Origin: Planctomycetota bacterium | GTDB lineage: Bacteria > Planctomycetota > Planctomycetia > Gemmatales > Gemmataceae | Length of the DNA stretch: 34,189 nucleotides | Assembly: GCA_021324515.1 (NCBI GenBank) | Contig: JAJPIY010000198.1 | Coordinates: 1-34,189, forward strand | Direction of reading: 5' to 3' | In this document: piece after piece, positions 24,517 to 33,499 of the stretch | How positions within the stretch are numbered: position 1 is the first letter of the stretch | How the letters are laid out: every line of letters starts with the position of its first letter | Translations under genes and position numbers: made by a program | The notes under the pieces: generated by a model | The model's input: only the letters and a program-made list of their open reading frames with translations | What the model was told of the DNA's origin: nothing | Database searches by the model: none

Positions 24517-26037
24517 TTATGTCCGCTGGCGCTCCAGCCGTCGTGCCAGCAACGAGAGTGGATAACTCATCAGCAAATACAACAGTGCGGTTATCAGCCC
24601 CAATTGCAATCGATAATGGGGATCATTCACCATCAGCGTGCGATAACGGCTGGTCAGCTCCACGACGGCGATGACGCTGCACACCGACGTATCCTTGAAC
24701 AGGGCAATGAAATCATTCGTCACCGGCGGAATGACCAGGCGGACGGCCTGGGGCACGATAATGCGTCTCAGGGCTGCGGCTTTGCTCATGCCCAGAGACA
24801 ACGCTGCCTCCATTTGGCCACGCGGGATGGCCCGCAGACCAGCCCGGTAGTTCTCCGCTTCGTAAGCCGAATAGTTGATTGCCAGCCCCAGCACGCCCGC
24901 CCAGAAAGCGCTGAGGTCTACGTAGCCGGCCAGCAGGTAATAGATGACGAACAGCTGCATCAACACCGGCGTGCCGCGCAGCAGCTCGACATAAACGGTC
25001 AAGATCCAATCCAGCCAGCGCGGCCCGTACAGCCGACCAATAGCGACGAGCAAACCGAGGAGCATGGCCAAGGGCATCGCCAGGCAGGCGAGCAGCACCG
25101 TGACGCCAGCGGCTTGTGTCAGCAGCCAAGCCTGTTCCAGTATCCCTTGCCCTGCTCCCGCCTCCGGCGCCCAATTGGCAGCCAGCGCCGCCAGCTTTTC
25201 CTGGTCCTTATTCCACAGACCGTATTTATCGTAAATACGCCGCAGGGAACCATCGCTCAGGGCGGTGCGCAGCGCCTCGTTCAAGCGCTCGCGCAACGCG
25301 GTGTCATTGGGGCGTACGAAGATCACGTAATAACCCGGCTCAATAGGCTCACCGACCATCCGCAGGTCTTCGTAGCCGTGCTTCTGATGGACGTAATACA
25401 GCGCCGTTGGCAAATCCTGTACGGTCGCATCCAACTGGCCCTCGCGGACCATGCGCATGACGCCCGTGCTCCCCTCTTCCGCCAAGGCCACGATTTCCAC
25501 ATCGTCGGAGTACGTTTTCTCGACATAGCGATGAGCCGCCGAGTCGCTGAGGACGCCGATTTTCAGCCGTCTGCCGGAACGGGCGCGGCGCAAGTCGGCC
25601 CAGTCGCGGATCGGCGAAGTGGCGGCGACGAGGAGTTGCAAACGATAGACGTAGTAAGGAGCCGTCGAAGCCATCGCCCGTTCGCGCTGCGGGGTCCATT
25701 CGTAGCCGTTGAGGATCATGTCGATGTCGCCGCGGGCGAGATCTTGGGGCAGCATGTCCCAGTATTTTTGCACAAAGCGCGAAGAAACGCCGAGTTTTTG
25801 GGCCAGATAATCGGCCAATTCTGCTTCGAAGCCGGCAATCGGCCGGTCGGGGCCGCGATCGAGAAGATACGGCGCACCGCCGCTGGCGTCGCCGCCCCAG
25901 CGCAGCACCCGGCCGTCAAACCTCGCCGGTGCGAAATGCCGCCAACCGATCGCCGTGAGTAAGCCGGCGACAAACAGTACCAGTATCAGAATTAGAAAAC
26001 GCCTAGCCAACGAAAATGCTCTGCTCACGTCACTCAT
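24517..26037 (-). CDS. fused substrate-binding/permease protein of a polar amino acid ABC transporter
   Basis: A 506-residue fusion. A membrane helix at about residues 9-28 is followed by a periplasmic binding domain (about 40-270) of the SBP family 3 type ('GFEAELADYLAQKLG', 'DMILNGYEWTPQRERAM', and 'VMRMVREGQLDATVQDL'). A permease domain of about five helices then runs from about 295 to the end. The permease has the EAA loop 'EAALSLGMSKAAALRRIIVPQA', which contacts the ATPase. Such fusions are known in glutamine/glutamate importers. No ATP-binding subunit gene is in the window, so it must be encoded elsewhere. The ATG at 26037 overlaps the mscS stop by 4 bp (TCAT on the plus strand), indicating translational coupling. 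A longer frame to 26169 is rejected. Confidence 0.9.
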   Translation of the reverse strand: MSDVSRAFSLARRFLILILVLFVAGLLTAIGWRHFAPARFDGRVLRWGGDASGGAPYLLDRGPDRPIAGFEAELADYLAQKLGVSSRFVQKYWDMLPQDLARGDIDMILNGYEWTPQRERAMASTAPYYVYRLQLLVAATSPIRDWADLRRARSGRRLKIGVLSDSAAHRYVEKTYSDDVEIVALAEEGSTGVMRMVREGQLDATVQDLPTALYYVHQKHGYEDLRMVGEPIEPGYYVIFVRPNDTALRERLNEALRTALSDGSLRRIYDKYGLWNKDQEKLAALAANWAPEAGAGQGILEQAWLLTQAAGVTVLLACLAMPLAMLLGLLVAIGRLYGPRWLDWILTVYVELLRGTPVLMQLFVIYYLLAGYVDLSAFWAGVLGLAINYSAYEAENYRAGLRAIPRGQMEAALSLGMSKAAALRRIIVPQAVRLVIPPVTNDFIALFKDTSVCSVIAVVELTSRYRTLMVNDPHYRLQLGLITALLYLLMSYPLSLLARRLERQRT

Positions 26038-26810
26038 GGACCGCGGCCCGCACTCTGGATCGCTTCCACGCTCTTGCCTAGCTCTTCCAGCAACTCCTGC
26101 TGCACAGCGAGATAATCCGCCGTGGCCGTCCACGCGCTTACGACCAGTGTTTGTTTGTCGGGCGTCCACTCCTGCACATAGATCCGCGGCGGCGGTCCTT
26201 TGTGGATGCGCGGGTCCATGTGCAAGCGGCTCAGGAGCGCCGCCTTAGCAGTGCTGAGGTCCGTGCCTGCACGAATCGGCAGGGTCCATTGCACGCACCG
26301 CGCTGGCAGATACGTGTTATTGCGCACCGGACCCGTGGTCAGCAGGGTATTGGGCACGGTGATGCGTTGGTTGTCGAACGTTTCGACCACAATATGAAAC
26401 GGCAACATCTCGCTGACCCGGCCGCGCACGTCACCGACTTCGATAACGTCCCCAATGCGCACGGTGCGGAAAGCCAAGAGCATCAAGCCGGAAGCAAAGT
26501 TGGCCAGTGAGCCTTGCAATGATAACGCCACCGCCAACCCCGCGGTCCCCAGTAGCGTTAACAAGGAAGTCGTCTCCAGGCCGAACTGCTGAAGCACCGC
26601 GATCAACACAAACAACAGAATGGCCGTGCGTACAGAATTAACGAGGAAGGAAGCCAGGGACGGATCGAGCCGGCTGCGCGCCAGCAGCCGGCGCAGCGGC
26701 CCAACCAGGAAGCGATGGGCTGTCGCGCCCAGGAGCAGAATCAGCACCGCTCCGGCCAGTCTCCGAGAAAAGTCGCCTACCCAGGAGGGAAGATGCTGCC
26801 ACTCGAACAT
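26034..26810 (-). CDS. small-conductance mechanosensitive channel (MscS family)
   Basis: A 258-residue MscS-type channel that releases solutes when membrane tension rises. About three membrane helices occupy residues 10-110. The pore helix region reads 'LLTLLGTAGLAVALSLQGSLANFASGLML', with the Gly/Ala pattern of the TM3 helix. The beta domain follows with 'VRIGDVIEVGDVRGRVSEMLPF' and 'VPNTLL', both typical. A C-terminal alpha/beta cap ends at residue 258. The ATG at 26810 has GGAAG 6 nt upstream; a longer frame to 27017 overlaps the oxidoreductase gene and is rejected. The gene starts 23 bp after the oxidoreductase stop and overlaps the ABC transporter start. Confidence 0.93.
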   Translation of the reverse strand: MFEWQHLPSWVGDFSRRLAGAVLILLLGATAHRFLVGPLRRLLARSRLDPSLASFLVNSVRTAILLFVLIAVLQQFGLETTSLLTLLGTAGLAVALSLQGSLANFASGLMLLAFRTVRIGDVIEVGDVRGRVSEMLPFHIVVETFDNQRITVPNTLLTTGPVRNNTYLPARCVQWTLPIRAGTDLSTAKAALLSRLHMDPRIHKGPPPRIYVQEWTPDKQTLVVSAWTATADYLAVQQELLEELGKSVEAIQSAGRGP

Positions 26811-26833
26811 AGGTTGCTTCCCGGTTCCGTTGG

Positions 26834-28927
26834 CTAGTCGAGGCGGCGAAGCCAAACACGATTGCTGTGAAACGTACTTTGCCCCGCCATGTCGGCCAGC
26901 GCATCGGAGGTGGTCCAATTGACGTTGGCTCCGCCGGCGAGCTTGGCCCAGCGTCCCTTGGGCGAAATGACGACGCCTGGCCTGGTTGCCTCGGTGAGGA
27001 CGGCCCGCAAACGGCATTCGCCGCGGCCGTTGTAGACGAGGACGTTATCCCCGTTGCGGATGCCGCGCCGCGCCGCATCATCGGGATGGATCTCGACAAA
27101 CGGTGTTCCCGCGTTTTTCAGCAAGCCTGCCTGATTGGCCAAACTGCTGCTGACAAAATGGTGCGCGGCCGGGGTCAGCAGGTGCAGCGCCTCCTCGCTG
27201 GGTAAACGGGCAGGAGCAGTTGTCGCCGCTGAGACGCCGCCCGAAGCGCTCCATCCCCCGTCGTCCTCATCATCCCGGAAGCGGCCGGGGAGAGGGTCGA
27301 TGCCTTGGTCAGCCAACTTCTGAGAATACAATTCTACTTTGCCACTGGGCGTTGGGAAACGCCCGTTGGCGAACGGCGTTGCTTCGTCCAAGGGGATCGG
27401 CACCGCTCCCTCGGCTTTTAGCCGCGCCAACGTGATGCCACGCAGCGCTGGCGACGTGTGCAGCACTTCCTCAATCACCTCATCGGCGCTTTGGTGCAGC
27501 CACGGCTCCTGCAAGCCCAGCGCGGTAGCGAGCAGCCCCATTACCTCCCAATTGCTCTTGCACTCGCCGCGCGGCGCGAGGGCCGGAGAATTGTAGGTCA
27601 GTAGGGTCGTGCCGTAGCCCTTGTGCAGGTCGGTCTGTTCCAGCTGCGATGTCGCTGGCAATACGATGTCGGCATAGTCAGCCGTGTCGGTGAGAAACAA
27701 CTCATGAACGACCGTGAACAGATCGGGCCGGAGCAGCCCTTGGATGATACGGGCCGAGTTGGGAGTGGAGGCCACCGGATTGGCGGCGAAGACGTAGAGG
27801 GCCCGAAGGGGCGGATTGTGGACCTCGCCGAGCAGAGCTGCACCAAGACGATTCATGTTGACACTCCGCCCCGGCGGCGGACATTCGCGCCAGTGGTTGA
27901 TCGCCTCGCTGTCCCATTTGCCATAATCGCCGGTGCTGTACGCCAGGCCGCCGCCGCGAACGCCATATTGGCCGATCAGCGCCGGCAAGGCGCAGATGGC
28001 CCGCACGTTCTGTCCGCCGTTGCGATTGCGATTGATGCCGTCGGCGATTTTGATAAGGGCCGGCCGCCGAGTCCCGTAAAGCCGGGCCAGCCGGAGAATG
28101 TCTTCCTCAGGCACTCCCGTGATTTTGGCCGTGCGTTGCGGCGGATAGTCGGCCAGCCGTTCGCGCAGCAAGGGCCAACCAACGGTATGTTCTTCCAGCC
28201 ACGTCGGTTCGTGCATCCCCTCGGCGACCAGGACATGGGCCAAGCCCATTGCCAACGCTCCATCTGTGCCGGGGCGGGGAGCAAGGTGCCAATCGGCTCC
28301 CGCCGCAGTTGGCGTGCGGTGCGGATCGATGACAACGACATGACAGCCGGCATGCTGCGCTTGCCGTAGAAACGGCATAAAGTGCGGGGCAGTGCTGACT
28401 GGGTTGTGGCCCCAGATAAGGACGAGCTTGCTATGCACGACGTCGCTGTACGGCGGCGACCAACATTGGCCGAGCGTGGCCCGGATCGCCATAAAAGCGG
28501 CGGCACAACAGATGGTGCGCTCCATTCGGCTCGTACCCAGCCGATTCCACAGTCGGGCGCTGGACACGGTCATCTGCACGAGGCCGAGCGTACCGCTGTA
28601 GAAGTAAGGTAGGATTGCCTCCGGGCCGGACTCGGCGATAATCGCCTTCCACCGTGCGGCAATCTCGGCGATGGCTTCTTCCCATCCTATGCGCTGCCAT
28701 TGGCCGCTGCCCTTGGGGCCGACGCGCCGCAGCGGATAGAGCAGGCGGTCGGGATGATAGACATGATGCAGATAGGGCCGGACCTTGGCGCACAACCAGC
28801 CGCCCGTAACCGGGTTCGCCGGATCGCCGCGGATCGAGACGGCCTCGCCGTCTTGCACTTCCGTGACAAGGCCGCATGTATCGGGACAATCATGCGGGCA
28901 AGCCCCGCGAACGAGCAATCGCTCCAT
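26834..28927 (-). CDS. molybdopterin-dependent oxidoreductase (DMSO reductase superfamily)
   Basis: A 697-residue catalytic subunit using a bis-molybdopterin guanine dinucleotide cofactor and a 4Fe-4S cluster. The cluster ligands are Cys10, Cys14, Cys18 and Cys46 (CPHDCPDTC and GGWLCAK). Cofactor-binding segments include 'LIWGHNPVSTAPHFMP', 'VVIDPHRTPTA', 'YVFAANPVASTPNSARI', 'DIVLPATSQLEQTD' and a C-terminal 'RNGDNVLVYNGRGECRL'. 'RTICCAAAFMAI' is near the expected metal ligand. There is no Tat signal, so it is probably cytoplasmic. No electron-transfer subunit is adjacent, and the substrate is unknown. The ATG at 28927 is chosen, with GGAGG 11 nt upstream; a TTG at 28975 would extend it by 16 residues. 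Confidence 0.88.
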   Translation of the reverse strand: MERLLVRGACPHDCPDTCGLVTEVQDGEAVSIRGDPANPVTGGWLCAKVRPYLHHVYHPDRLLYPLRRVGPKGSGQWQRIGWEEAIAEIAARWKAIIAESGPEAILPYFYSGTLGLVQMTVSSARLWNRLGTSRMERTICCAAAFMAIRATLGQCWSPPYSDVVHSKLVLIWGHNPVSTAPHFMPFLRQAQHAGCHVVVIDPHRTPTAAGADWHLAPRPGTDGALAMGLAHVLVAEGMHEPTWLEEHTVGWPLLRERLADYPPQRTAKITGVPEEDILRLARLYGTRRPALIKIADGINRNRNGGQNVRAICALPALIGQYGVRGGGLAYSTGDYGKWDSEAINHWRECPPPGRSVNMNRLGAALLGEVHNPPLRALYVFAANPVASTPNSARIIQGLLRPDLFTVVHELFLTDTADYADIVLPATSQLEQTDLHKGYGTTLLTYNSPALAPRGECKSNWEVMGLLATALGLQEPWLHQSADEVIEEVLHTSPALRGITLARLKAEGAVPIPLDEATPFANGRFPTPSGKVELYSQKLADQGIDPLPGRFRDDEDDGGWSASGGVSAATTAPARLPSEEALHLLTPAAHHFVSSSLANQAGLLKNAGTPFVEIHPDDAARRGIRNGDNVLVYNGRGECRLRAVLTEATRPGVVISPKGRWAKLAGGANVNWTTSDALADMAGQSTFHSNRVWLRRLD

Positions 28928-29037
28928 ATCGAATGGGGCCTCCTCCCCGAGTGGCACAATATTTCTACTATCCAACCCCGCTAGATCTTCCGCGTCAAGT
29001 CCGTTTACGAGGACTTTGCAATGAAACGAGCGAAGTG

Positions 29038-29124
29038 GCGTGAGCGCCCCGAGTGAGAAAAATACTCGGGGCGCTCACGCAACCTTCTCCGGGGCGAGCG
29101 GGGGGTTCACGCCCCCCGCTCGCC
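29038..29124. repeat. two adjacent hairpin repeats, incl. GGCGAGCGGGG-family site 4
   Basis: A perfect 17-bp inverted repeat (29038-29054 with 29064-29080) around a 9-nt A-rich loop is followed by a 13-bp inverted repeat (29093-29105 with 29112-29124) that carries the GGCGAGCGGGG core. They lie between the HEAT-repeat gene and the oxidoreductase gene, both on the minus strand. The hairpins could end HEAT-gene transcripts or separate the two units. Confidence 0.85.
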
Positions 29125-29200
29125 TAAAGCCCCGACTGATAGCGGCCAAGTTTGTCCTCGCCAGGAGCAATTTGTGCGGCGGGCTGGTTATCAAAGCTGC

Positions 29201-30361
29201 TCACTTCCGTGCAGGCCCAGAGGAAGGGCTGCGGCGCGGTTGGCTGAGGTAATATTGGGCCAGCTGCCGTACTGTCGGATTGCTGTCCTCTCGAGCAATT
29301 TGATCGATACGGTCGCTGAGATCGACAAAACTCTGCTGCGTCATGGCCCGTATGGCGGCGACGCGAACCGAGGGAGACGGATCGTGGCTGAGACGACGCA
29401 GCCATAAGCCCTGGTCCAGTTCGGTGGATTCGCGCAGACGGTCGAGGACTTGCAAGCGCTGGGCCGGCCGCGGATCGAAGAGAAGCCGGCCCAATTCGAG
29501 ATATTCGCGGCGGAGCCCACGGGCGATAAGGGCTTGTTCGCATAACCGCCGCACCTCTGGGTCGGGGTCGTGCAAGCAGGGGAGGAGTTGATCGTCGTGG
29601 ACGGCTTCGCGGGCCCGGCTGACGGCCACCAGGGCGGCGCGGCGGACTTCGGGCGACTCGTCGCTCAGCAGCGTTGCCACTTGTTCCAGCAGATCAGCCA
29701 TGCCCGGATACAAACTCAAACGCACTGCCCGCAAGCGGTTGTCCGCCGCTGTAGAATGCACAGCAGCCGCGGCCAGCTTCAAAGCGGGATCGAGCGGCTT
29801 GCTGGTTTGTTCTTCACCCGGTTGATTGAGCAACAAACCGCACAATTCCAGGGCGCGGGCCTGCACGTCCTCATCGCGGACTGCGGCCGATTCACCCACA
29901 AGGCGGGCGCACGCCGAAATCAGGGCGGCCCTTTGCGATCCCGCAGGTTGACGGCGCCCCTGCTGGAACCAGCCGGTGGCCAGGTCGAGCACTTGCTTTT
30001 GCCCCGCCGGACTAAAACGTGCGAACTCCCGCGCGAGACGGAGTGCAAGTTCGGCGGTGCGAGCATCGCCTTCACCCCACGTGCGCGCCATCCGTTCCAA
30101 AGCCGCCCGCACATTGGCGCAGACAAGCGTATCGGTTTGCTTTAAGCCGTCGAACAAGCCAGGCAGGGCCCTCTCGCCCAGGTTCGCCACTCGCCCCACC
30201 CAGCGTTGCCGGGTGCTCTCGGAAGCGTGGATCAGGTTGTAGACGTAGAACCAGGACAACAGGGTGGCCCGTTCGCGCCAAGCTAGGATGCCGCCGCCCA
30301 ACAGAAAAAGAAGCACCCAGGCCGCGAGCAACTTCCGCGACCAAACCGCGCATCTTGCCAT
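29201..30361 (-). CDS. membrane-anchored HEAT-repeat protein
   Basis: A 386-residue protein with a short basic N-terminus, one hydrophobic helix (about residues 9-27) and then a long helical solenoid. HEAT-like units are clearest in the second half: 'SPEVRRAALVAVSRA', 'DPEVRRLCEQALIARG', 'SPSVRVAAIRAM' and 'NPTVRQLAQYYLS'. Such solenoids bind proteins; the anchor suggests the repeats lie on one side of the membrane, most likely outside. The start is well supported: GAGGAGG lies 4 nt before the ATG at 30361. An upstream in-frame ATG at 30403 is not needed. No partner is evident among the neighbours. Confidence 0.82.
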   Translation of the reverse strand: MARCAVWSRKLLAAWVLLFLLGGGILAWRERATLLSWFYVYNLIHASESTRQRWVGRVANLGERALPGLFDGLKQTDTLVCANVRAALERMARTWGEGDARTAELALRLAREFARFSPAGQKQVLDLATGWFQQGRRQPAGSQRAALISACARLVGESAAVRDEDVQARALELCGLLLNQPGEEQTSKPLDPALKLAAAAVHSTAADNRLRAVRLSLYPGMADLLEQVATLLSDESPEVRRAALVAVSRAREAVHDDQLLPCLHDPDPEVRRLCEQALIARGLRREYLELGRLLFDPRPAQRLQVLDRLRESTELDQGLWLRRLSHDPSPSVRVAAIRAMTQQSFVDLSDRIDQIAREDSNPTVRQLAQYYLSQPRRSPSSGPARK

Positions 30362-30393
30362 AGCGCCTCCTCTGTTTTCCCCATCTGAAGGCC

Positions 30394-30411
30394 CCCTGGA
30401 CAATTCCAGGG
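30394..30411. repeat. inverted repeat in the HEAT-gene leader
   Basis: CCCTGGA (30394-30400) and TCCAGGG (30405-30411) form a 7-bp dyad with a 4-nt centre, 33 bp upstream of the HEAT-gene start and in the 210-bp gap shared with the divergent secreted-protein gene. It could be an operator. Confidence 0.35.
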
Positions 30412-30571
30412 CGCGGGATTATAGCCCTGGGCCATGCGCGAGAACAAGGGCGCTCCCGCGGCGGAAATGGCGGCAAAATCCCTCATGCCGGCGGCATCAG
30501 CATTCGATGATTAAAACGTGCTGCGCGCCGATTGAAAAAGTTCGGGGGCTGGGTCCACTGCGAGGTGCCTG

Positions 30572-31348
30572 ATGGGATGCCGTCGCAAAACGTTGGGGTG
30601 GTTGCTGATGATGGTGTGTGCGGCGGCAGCCAATGCCGCAGCGGCCCAAACCATGTCGGAAGGGCCCCAGGTCGTGCCCGCTGAGGCCGGCGCCGTGCCA
30701 GCGACTCCTCCTGTTGTCCAGCAGGGGTTCCTTCCCGCGCCGGTGCCACTGGAAGAACTGCCTCCGTCCTTGCGCGAGCGGGTGCGTTTTGTACTCGAAC
30801 ATCCAACGCTGTCGTCCCGGGGACCGCTGGAAGCCTTCCGCTGCCGACCGAGCCTCTATTATTGGCTGCTCGATCATCCCGATTTGGCTGTACATCTCTG
30901 GCGCGGTCTCGGCGCGAAATGCACCGAGATTCGCACGTGCGGCGACGGGAGCTTCGCCTGGAAAGACACACACAATGGCGAAGTCCATTGGCGGACGATT
31001 GTGCGCAACGCCAAGCAGCGCGTTTGGTACGCGGAGGGACGCGTCAAAGCTGGGCCGATGCTGCCTGCTGTGTCCATTCGCGCTGTCGTGGTGCTCAATT
31101 ACCAGGAAGGCAGCGATAGCAAAGGTAAACCGGCGGTGCGCCATCAGATGGACCTGATCTTGCATACCGATAGCCGGGCCGTCAGCCTGGCGGCGCGGCT
31201 GTTCGGCGCCTCTGCACCACGCCTGGCCGAAGAATACGTCTCGCAACTGGAAATGTTCTTCGGTGCCCTGGCTTGGTATCTCTCCGAGCATCCGGACAAG
31301 GCGGCCACGCTGTTCCAGGAATTGAAGCTCTCGCCCGGCAATAGCTGA
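30572..31348 (+). CDS. secreted protein of unknown function
   Basis: A 258-residue protein with a signal peptide (about residues 1-25, ending in an Ala-rich stretch before QTM). A Pro-rich segment leads into 'LPPSLRERVRFVLEHPTL' and a compact domain with 'RPSLYYWLLDHPDLAVHLWRGLG'. The middle contains 'DGSFAWKDTHNGEVHWRTIV', followed by alternating beta-like sequence; the end is helical. The pattern is not a family I recognise, but it is well-formed coding sequence. GAGGTG lies 5 nt before the ATG at 30572. It is divergent from the HEAT gene and 125 bp before iscS, so it may be a separate transcript. Confidence 0.75.
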   Translation: MGCRRKTLGWLLMMVCAAAANAAAAQTMSEGPQVVPAEAGAVPATPPVVQQGFLPAPVPLEELPPSLRERVRFVLEHPTLSSRGPLEAFRCRPSLYYWLLDHPDLAVHLWRGLGAKCTEIRTCGDGSFAWKDTHNGEVHWRTIVRNAKQRVWYAEGRVKAGPMLPAVSIRAVVVLNYQEGSDSKGKPAVRHQMDLILHTDSRAVSLAARLFGASAPRLAEEYVSQLEMFFGALAWYLSEHPDKAATLFQELKLSPGNS

Positions 31349-31473
31349 TTCTCAGCCCCTTCATGCGCCGTTGGACCATTCCGGCGCTGCTGAAAAACGG
31401 GCCTGCCTCTTTGGAGACGCTAAAATAGATAAAGCGGGATAACTCCTTCATTGGCGAATAGAGGCTGAGATAT

Positions 31474-32661
31474 ATGGCGGAGGATAGGCCGATCTATCTA
31501 GACAACAATGCCACAACGCGAACCGATCCGCGGGTGGTCGAGGCGATGTTGCCCTACTTCACTGAGCGCTACGGTAACGCCGCCAGCTTGACTCACCGTT
31601 TCGGCCAGGAAGCGAATGAGGCCGTCGAGCAAGCCCGGCAACAAGTAGCCGACCTGATCGGCGCTCATCCGCGCGACATCCTCTTCACCAGCGGCGCCAC
31701 CGAGAGCAACAATCTCGCCCTCAAAGGCGTCGCCGCCCTGTATCGCTCCAAGGGCGACCACCTTATCACGGCTGCCACAGAGCATAAGGCCGTGCTCGAT
31801 CCCGTGCGCCGGCTCAGCCGCGAAGGCTTTCACATCACCATTTTGCCGGTAGACCCTTACGGCCGCGTGTCGGTCGAACGGGTAGCGCAAGCGCTAACGC
31901 CGCGGACCGTGCTGGTCAGCATCATGGCCGCCAATAACGAGATCGGCACGCTTCAGCCCATCCGCGCGATTGGCCGCTTGTGCAAAGAGCGCGGCGTACT
32001 GTTTCACACCGACGCAGCTCAGGCGGCCGGCAAGATACCGCTCGACGTCGAAGACATGGGCATTGACCTGCTTAGCCTCAGTGCGCATAAAATGTATGGC
32101 CCCAAAGGCGTCGGCGCTCTCTATGTTCGCCGCCGCGATCCGTGCGTCCGACTGGGACCGCAGATGGATGGCGGGGGACAAGAGCGCGGCTTGCGCAGCG
32201 GCACCGCTAATGTGCCGGGCATCGTCGGCTTCGGCGTCGCCTGTGAACTGTGCCGGCACGAGATGGCCAGCGAGGCTGTCCGCCTGACGGAGCTGCGCGA
32301 GCGGCTGCGCCGCGGCATTCAAGAACAGTTGGAGGACGTGATACTGAACGGCCATCCTACCGAACGCCTGCCGGGCAATCTGAACTTGAGTTTCGCCCAT
32401 GTCAAAGGCGAAGCCCTGTTGACGGCCTTACGGGACGTGGCGGTGTCCTCTGGATCTGCTTGCACCACGGCCAGCCTGGAGCCGAGTTATGTGCTCAAAG
32501 CGCTGGGACTGGACGACGACTTGGCCTACGGCAGCATCCGCTTCGGCTTGGGGCGCTTCAACACCGCGGACGAAGTGGAGACGGTCGTGCAGGAGGTAGT
32601 GCGGGTGGTGCGCTATCTACGCGCCTTGAATCCCTTGCACGCTATGGCTTCGCTGCAATAA
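31474..32661 (+). CDS. cysteine desulfurase (IscS/NifS type)
   Basis: A 395-residue PLP enzyme that removes sulfur from cysteine for Fe-S cluster assembly and tRNA thiolation. The start '[15 protein letters not shown]' and '[13 protein letters not shown]' are family marks. His104 (ATEHKAV) and the PLP-binding Lys206 in '[12 protein letters not shown]' are present. The sulfur-carrying loop is [13 protein letters not shown] with Cys330, the long-loop (group I) form. GAGG lies 9 nt before the ATG. The next gene is an A-type carrier 70 bp downstream. No iscU, iscR or ferredoxin gene follows, so this is a reduced Isc-type set; the scaffold must be elsewhere. The choice between IscS and NifS is not settled by sequence alone. 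Confidence 0.95.
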   Translation: MAEDRPIYLDNNATTRTDPRVVEAMLPYFTERYGNAASLTHRFGQEANEAVEQARQQVADLIGAHPRDILFTSGATESNNLALKGVAALYRSKGDHLITAATEHKAVLDPVRRLSREGFHITILPVDPYGRVSVERVAQALTPRTVLVSIMAANNEIGTLQPIRAIGRLCKERGVLFHTDAAQAAGKIPLDVEDMGIDLLSLSAHKMYGPKGVGALYVRRRDPCVRLGPQMDGGGQERGLRSGTANVPGIVGFGVACELCRHEMASEAVRLTELRERLRRGIQEQLEDVILNGHPTERLPGNLNLSFAHVKGEALLTALRDVAVSSGSACTTASLEPSYVLKALGLDDDLAYGSIRFGLGRFNTADEVETVVQEVVRVVRYLRALNPLHAMASLQ

Positions 32662-32677
32662 TAATTAATTGAAGGTA

Positions 32678-32699
32678 GGCCGGGAGCGTAAGCAACCGG
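32678..32699. repeat. AGCGTAAGC element between the Fe-S genes
   Basis: The short sequence with GGAGCGTAAGCAACC at its centre, flanked by CCGG on both sides, resembles one arm of the inverted repeat at 4512-4564. It occupies the gap between the desulfurase and A-type carrier genes. Confidence 0.4.
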
Positions 32700-32731
32700 A
32701 GTGGTTCCATAAAACAACGAAAGGGACGACT

Positions 32732-33076
32732 ATGCCAATTAACGTAACAGAAAAGGCCGCTTCGGAGGTCAAACGCATCATTCAAGAGCAGCAGGCCGCC
32801 GGTTCGATGCCGGAGAAAATCTATCTGCGTTTGCGCGTGGTCGGCGGCGGGTGCAGCGGCTATCAGCACAAGCTGGATCTCGACCCGACCATGAACGAAA
32901 AGCTGGACGAGCTGTTCGAGTTCCACGGCGTCCCGGTGGTCGTGGACAAGCGCAGTCTGATTTACCTGGACAACGCCACGGTAGATTTCCACGATGATTT
33001 GAATCGCCGGGGTTTCAGCGTGACCAATCCCAACGCCCGCAGTACCTGCGGCTGCGGCAGCTCGTTCTCGATGTAA
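32732..33076 (+). CDS. A-type iron-sulfur carrier protein (IscA/ErpA/HesB family)
   Basis: A 114-residue protein that carries or delivers Fe-S clusters to target enzymes. The three conserved cysteines are Cys41 in 'RVVGGGCSGYQHKLDL' and Cys106 and Cys108 in STCGCGSSF, at normal spacing. The whole length matches the family. The ATG at 32732 follows AAAGGGA and starts at the first conserved residue; an upstream in-frame extension to 32669 is through the repeat element and is not used. It is downstream of the cysteine desulfurase and may share its transcript. IscA, ErpA and SufA cannot be told apart here. Confidence 0.94.
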   Translation: MPINVTEKAASEVKRIIQEQQAAGSMPEKIYLRLRVVGGGCSGYQHKLDLDPTMNEKLDELFEFHGVPVVVDKRSLIYLDNATVDFHDDLNRRGFSVTNPNARSTCGCGSSFSM

Positions 33077-33113
33077 TCTGGTAGACAAGCCATTCGGGCC
33101 GCTTCGGTAAGGG

Positions 33114-33137
33114 AAGGGAAACACCCACCGTTCCCTT
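33114..33137. terminator. possible hairpin between the Fe-S carrier gene and tRNA-Val
   Basis: AAGGGAA (33114-33120) and TTCCCTT (33131-33137) form a 7-bp stem with a 10-nt loop, 38 bp after the carrier stop codon and 28 bp before the tRNA. No T-run follows, so it may be a processing hairpin rather than a terminator. Confidence 0.3.
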
Positions 33138-33164
33138 GCAGGTGCGGCCCCAATGACGGATCAG

Positions 33165-33236
33165 GGGCGCTTAGCTCAGAGGTAGAGCGGCATGTTTACA
33201 CCGTGCGGGTCGGGGGTTCGATTCCCTCAGCGCCCA
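33165..33236 (+). tRNA. tRNA-Val (anticodon UAC)
   Basis: A full cloverleaf can be drawn. The acceptor stem is GGGCGCT (33165-33171) with AGCGCCC (33129-33135 counted as 33229-33235), then discriminator A at 33236. The D stem is GCTC/GAGC, and the anticodon stem is GCATG/CGTGC with loop TTTACAC, so the anticodon is TAC (valine, reads GUA and other GUN codons). The T arm is GGGGG, TTCGATT, CCCTC. The 3' CCA is not encoded (GTGT follows). Confidence 0.95.
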
Positions 33237-33499
33237 GTGTAAGTTATTGAATAATAATAAGTTGCGACACTACACTCGTTCGTTTCTTGACAACGGAGGT
33301 AGAAAATTCCTTCCGCTATGGCGCAGTATTCCAGGGCATTCCCAACGGGAAGGTTACAACCAAGCCCGTACAGGTCATCCCTCCGTTCCTCTGGCGGAAA
33401 GAAGTCTGTGCGCGCTGAGGCGGCATAATCCGCACTCGATGCCGCTGGTATTGACATCAGACAGAAGTTTTGATGGCACTTTTTCCAGCAGAAGAAATG
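33237..33499. other. low-GC stretch with no secure gene
   Basis: Directly after the tRNA the base composition falls, starting with a run of AATAATAATAA. One plus-strand frame (about 33260-33418) reads 'FRYGAVFQGIPNGKVTTKP' and looks coding, but has no start codon or ribosome site. A minus-strand frame (33227-33457) is also open but runs into the tRNA. Neither is supported enough to call. It could hold a gene remnant. Confidence 0.4.

Noticed and set aside
24454-25962. 502-residue frame on the plus strand
   Set aside because: It is antisense to the well-supported binding-protein/permease fusion.
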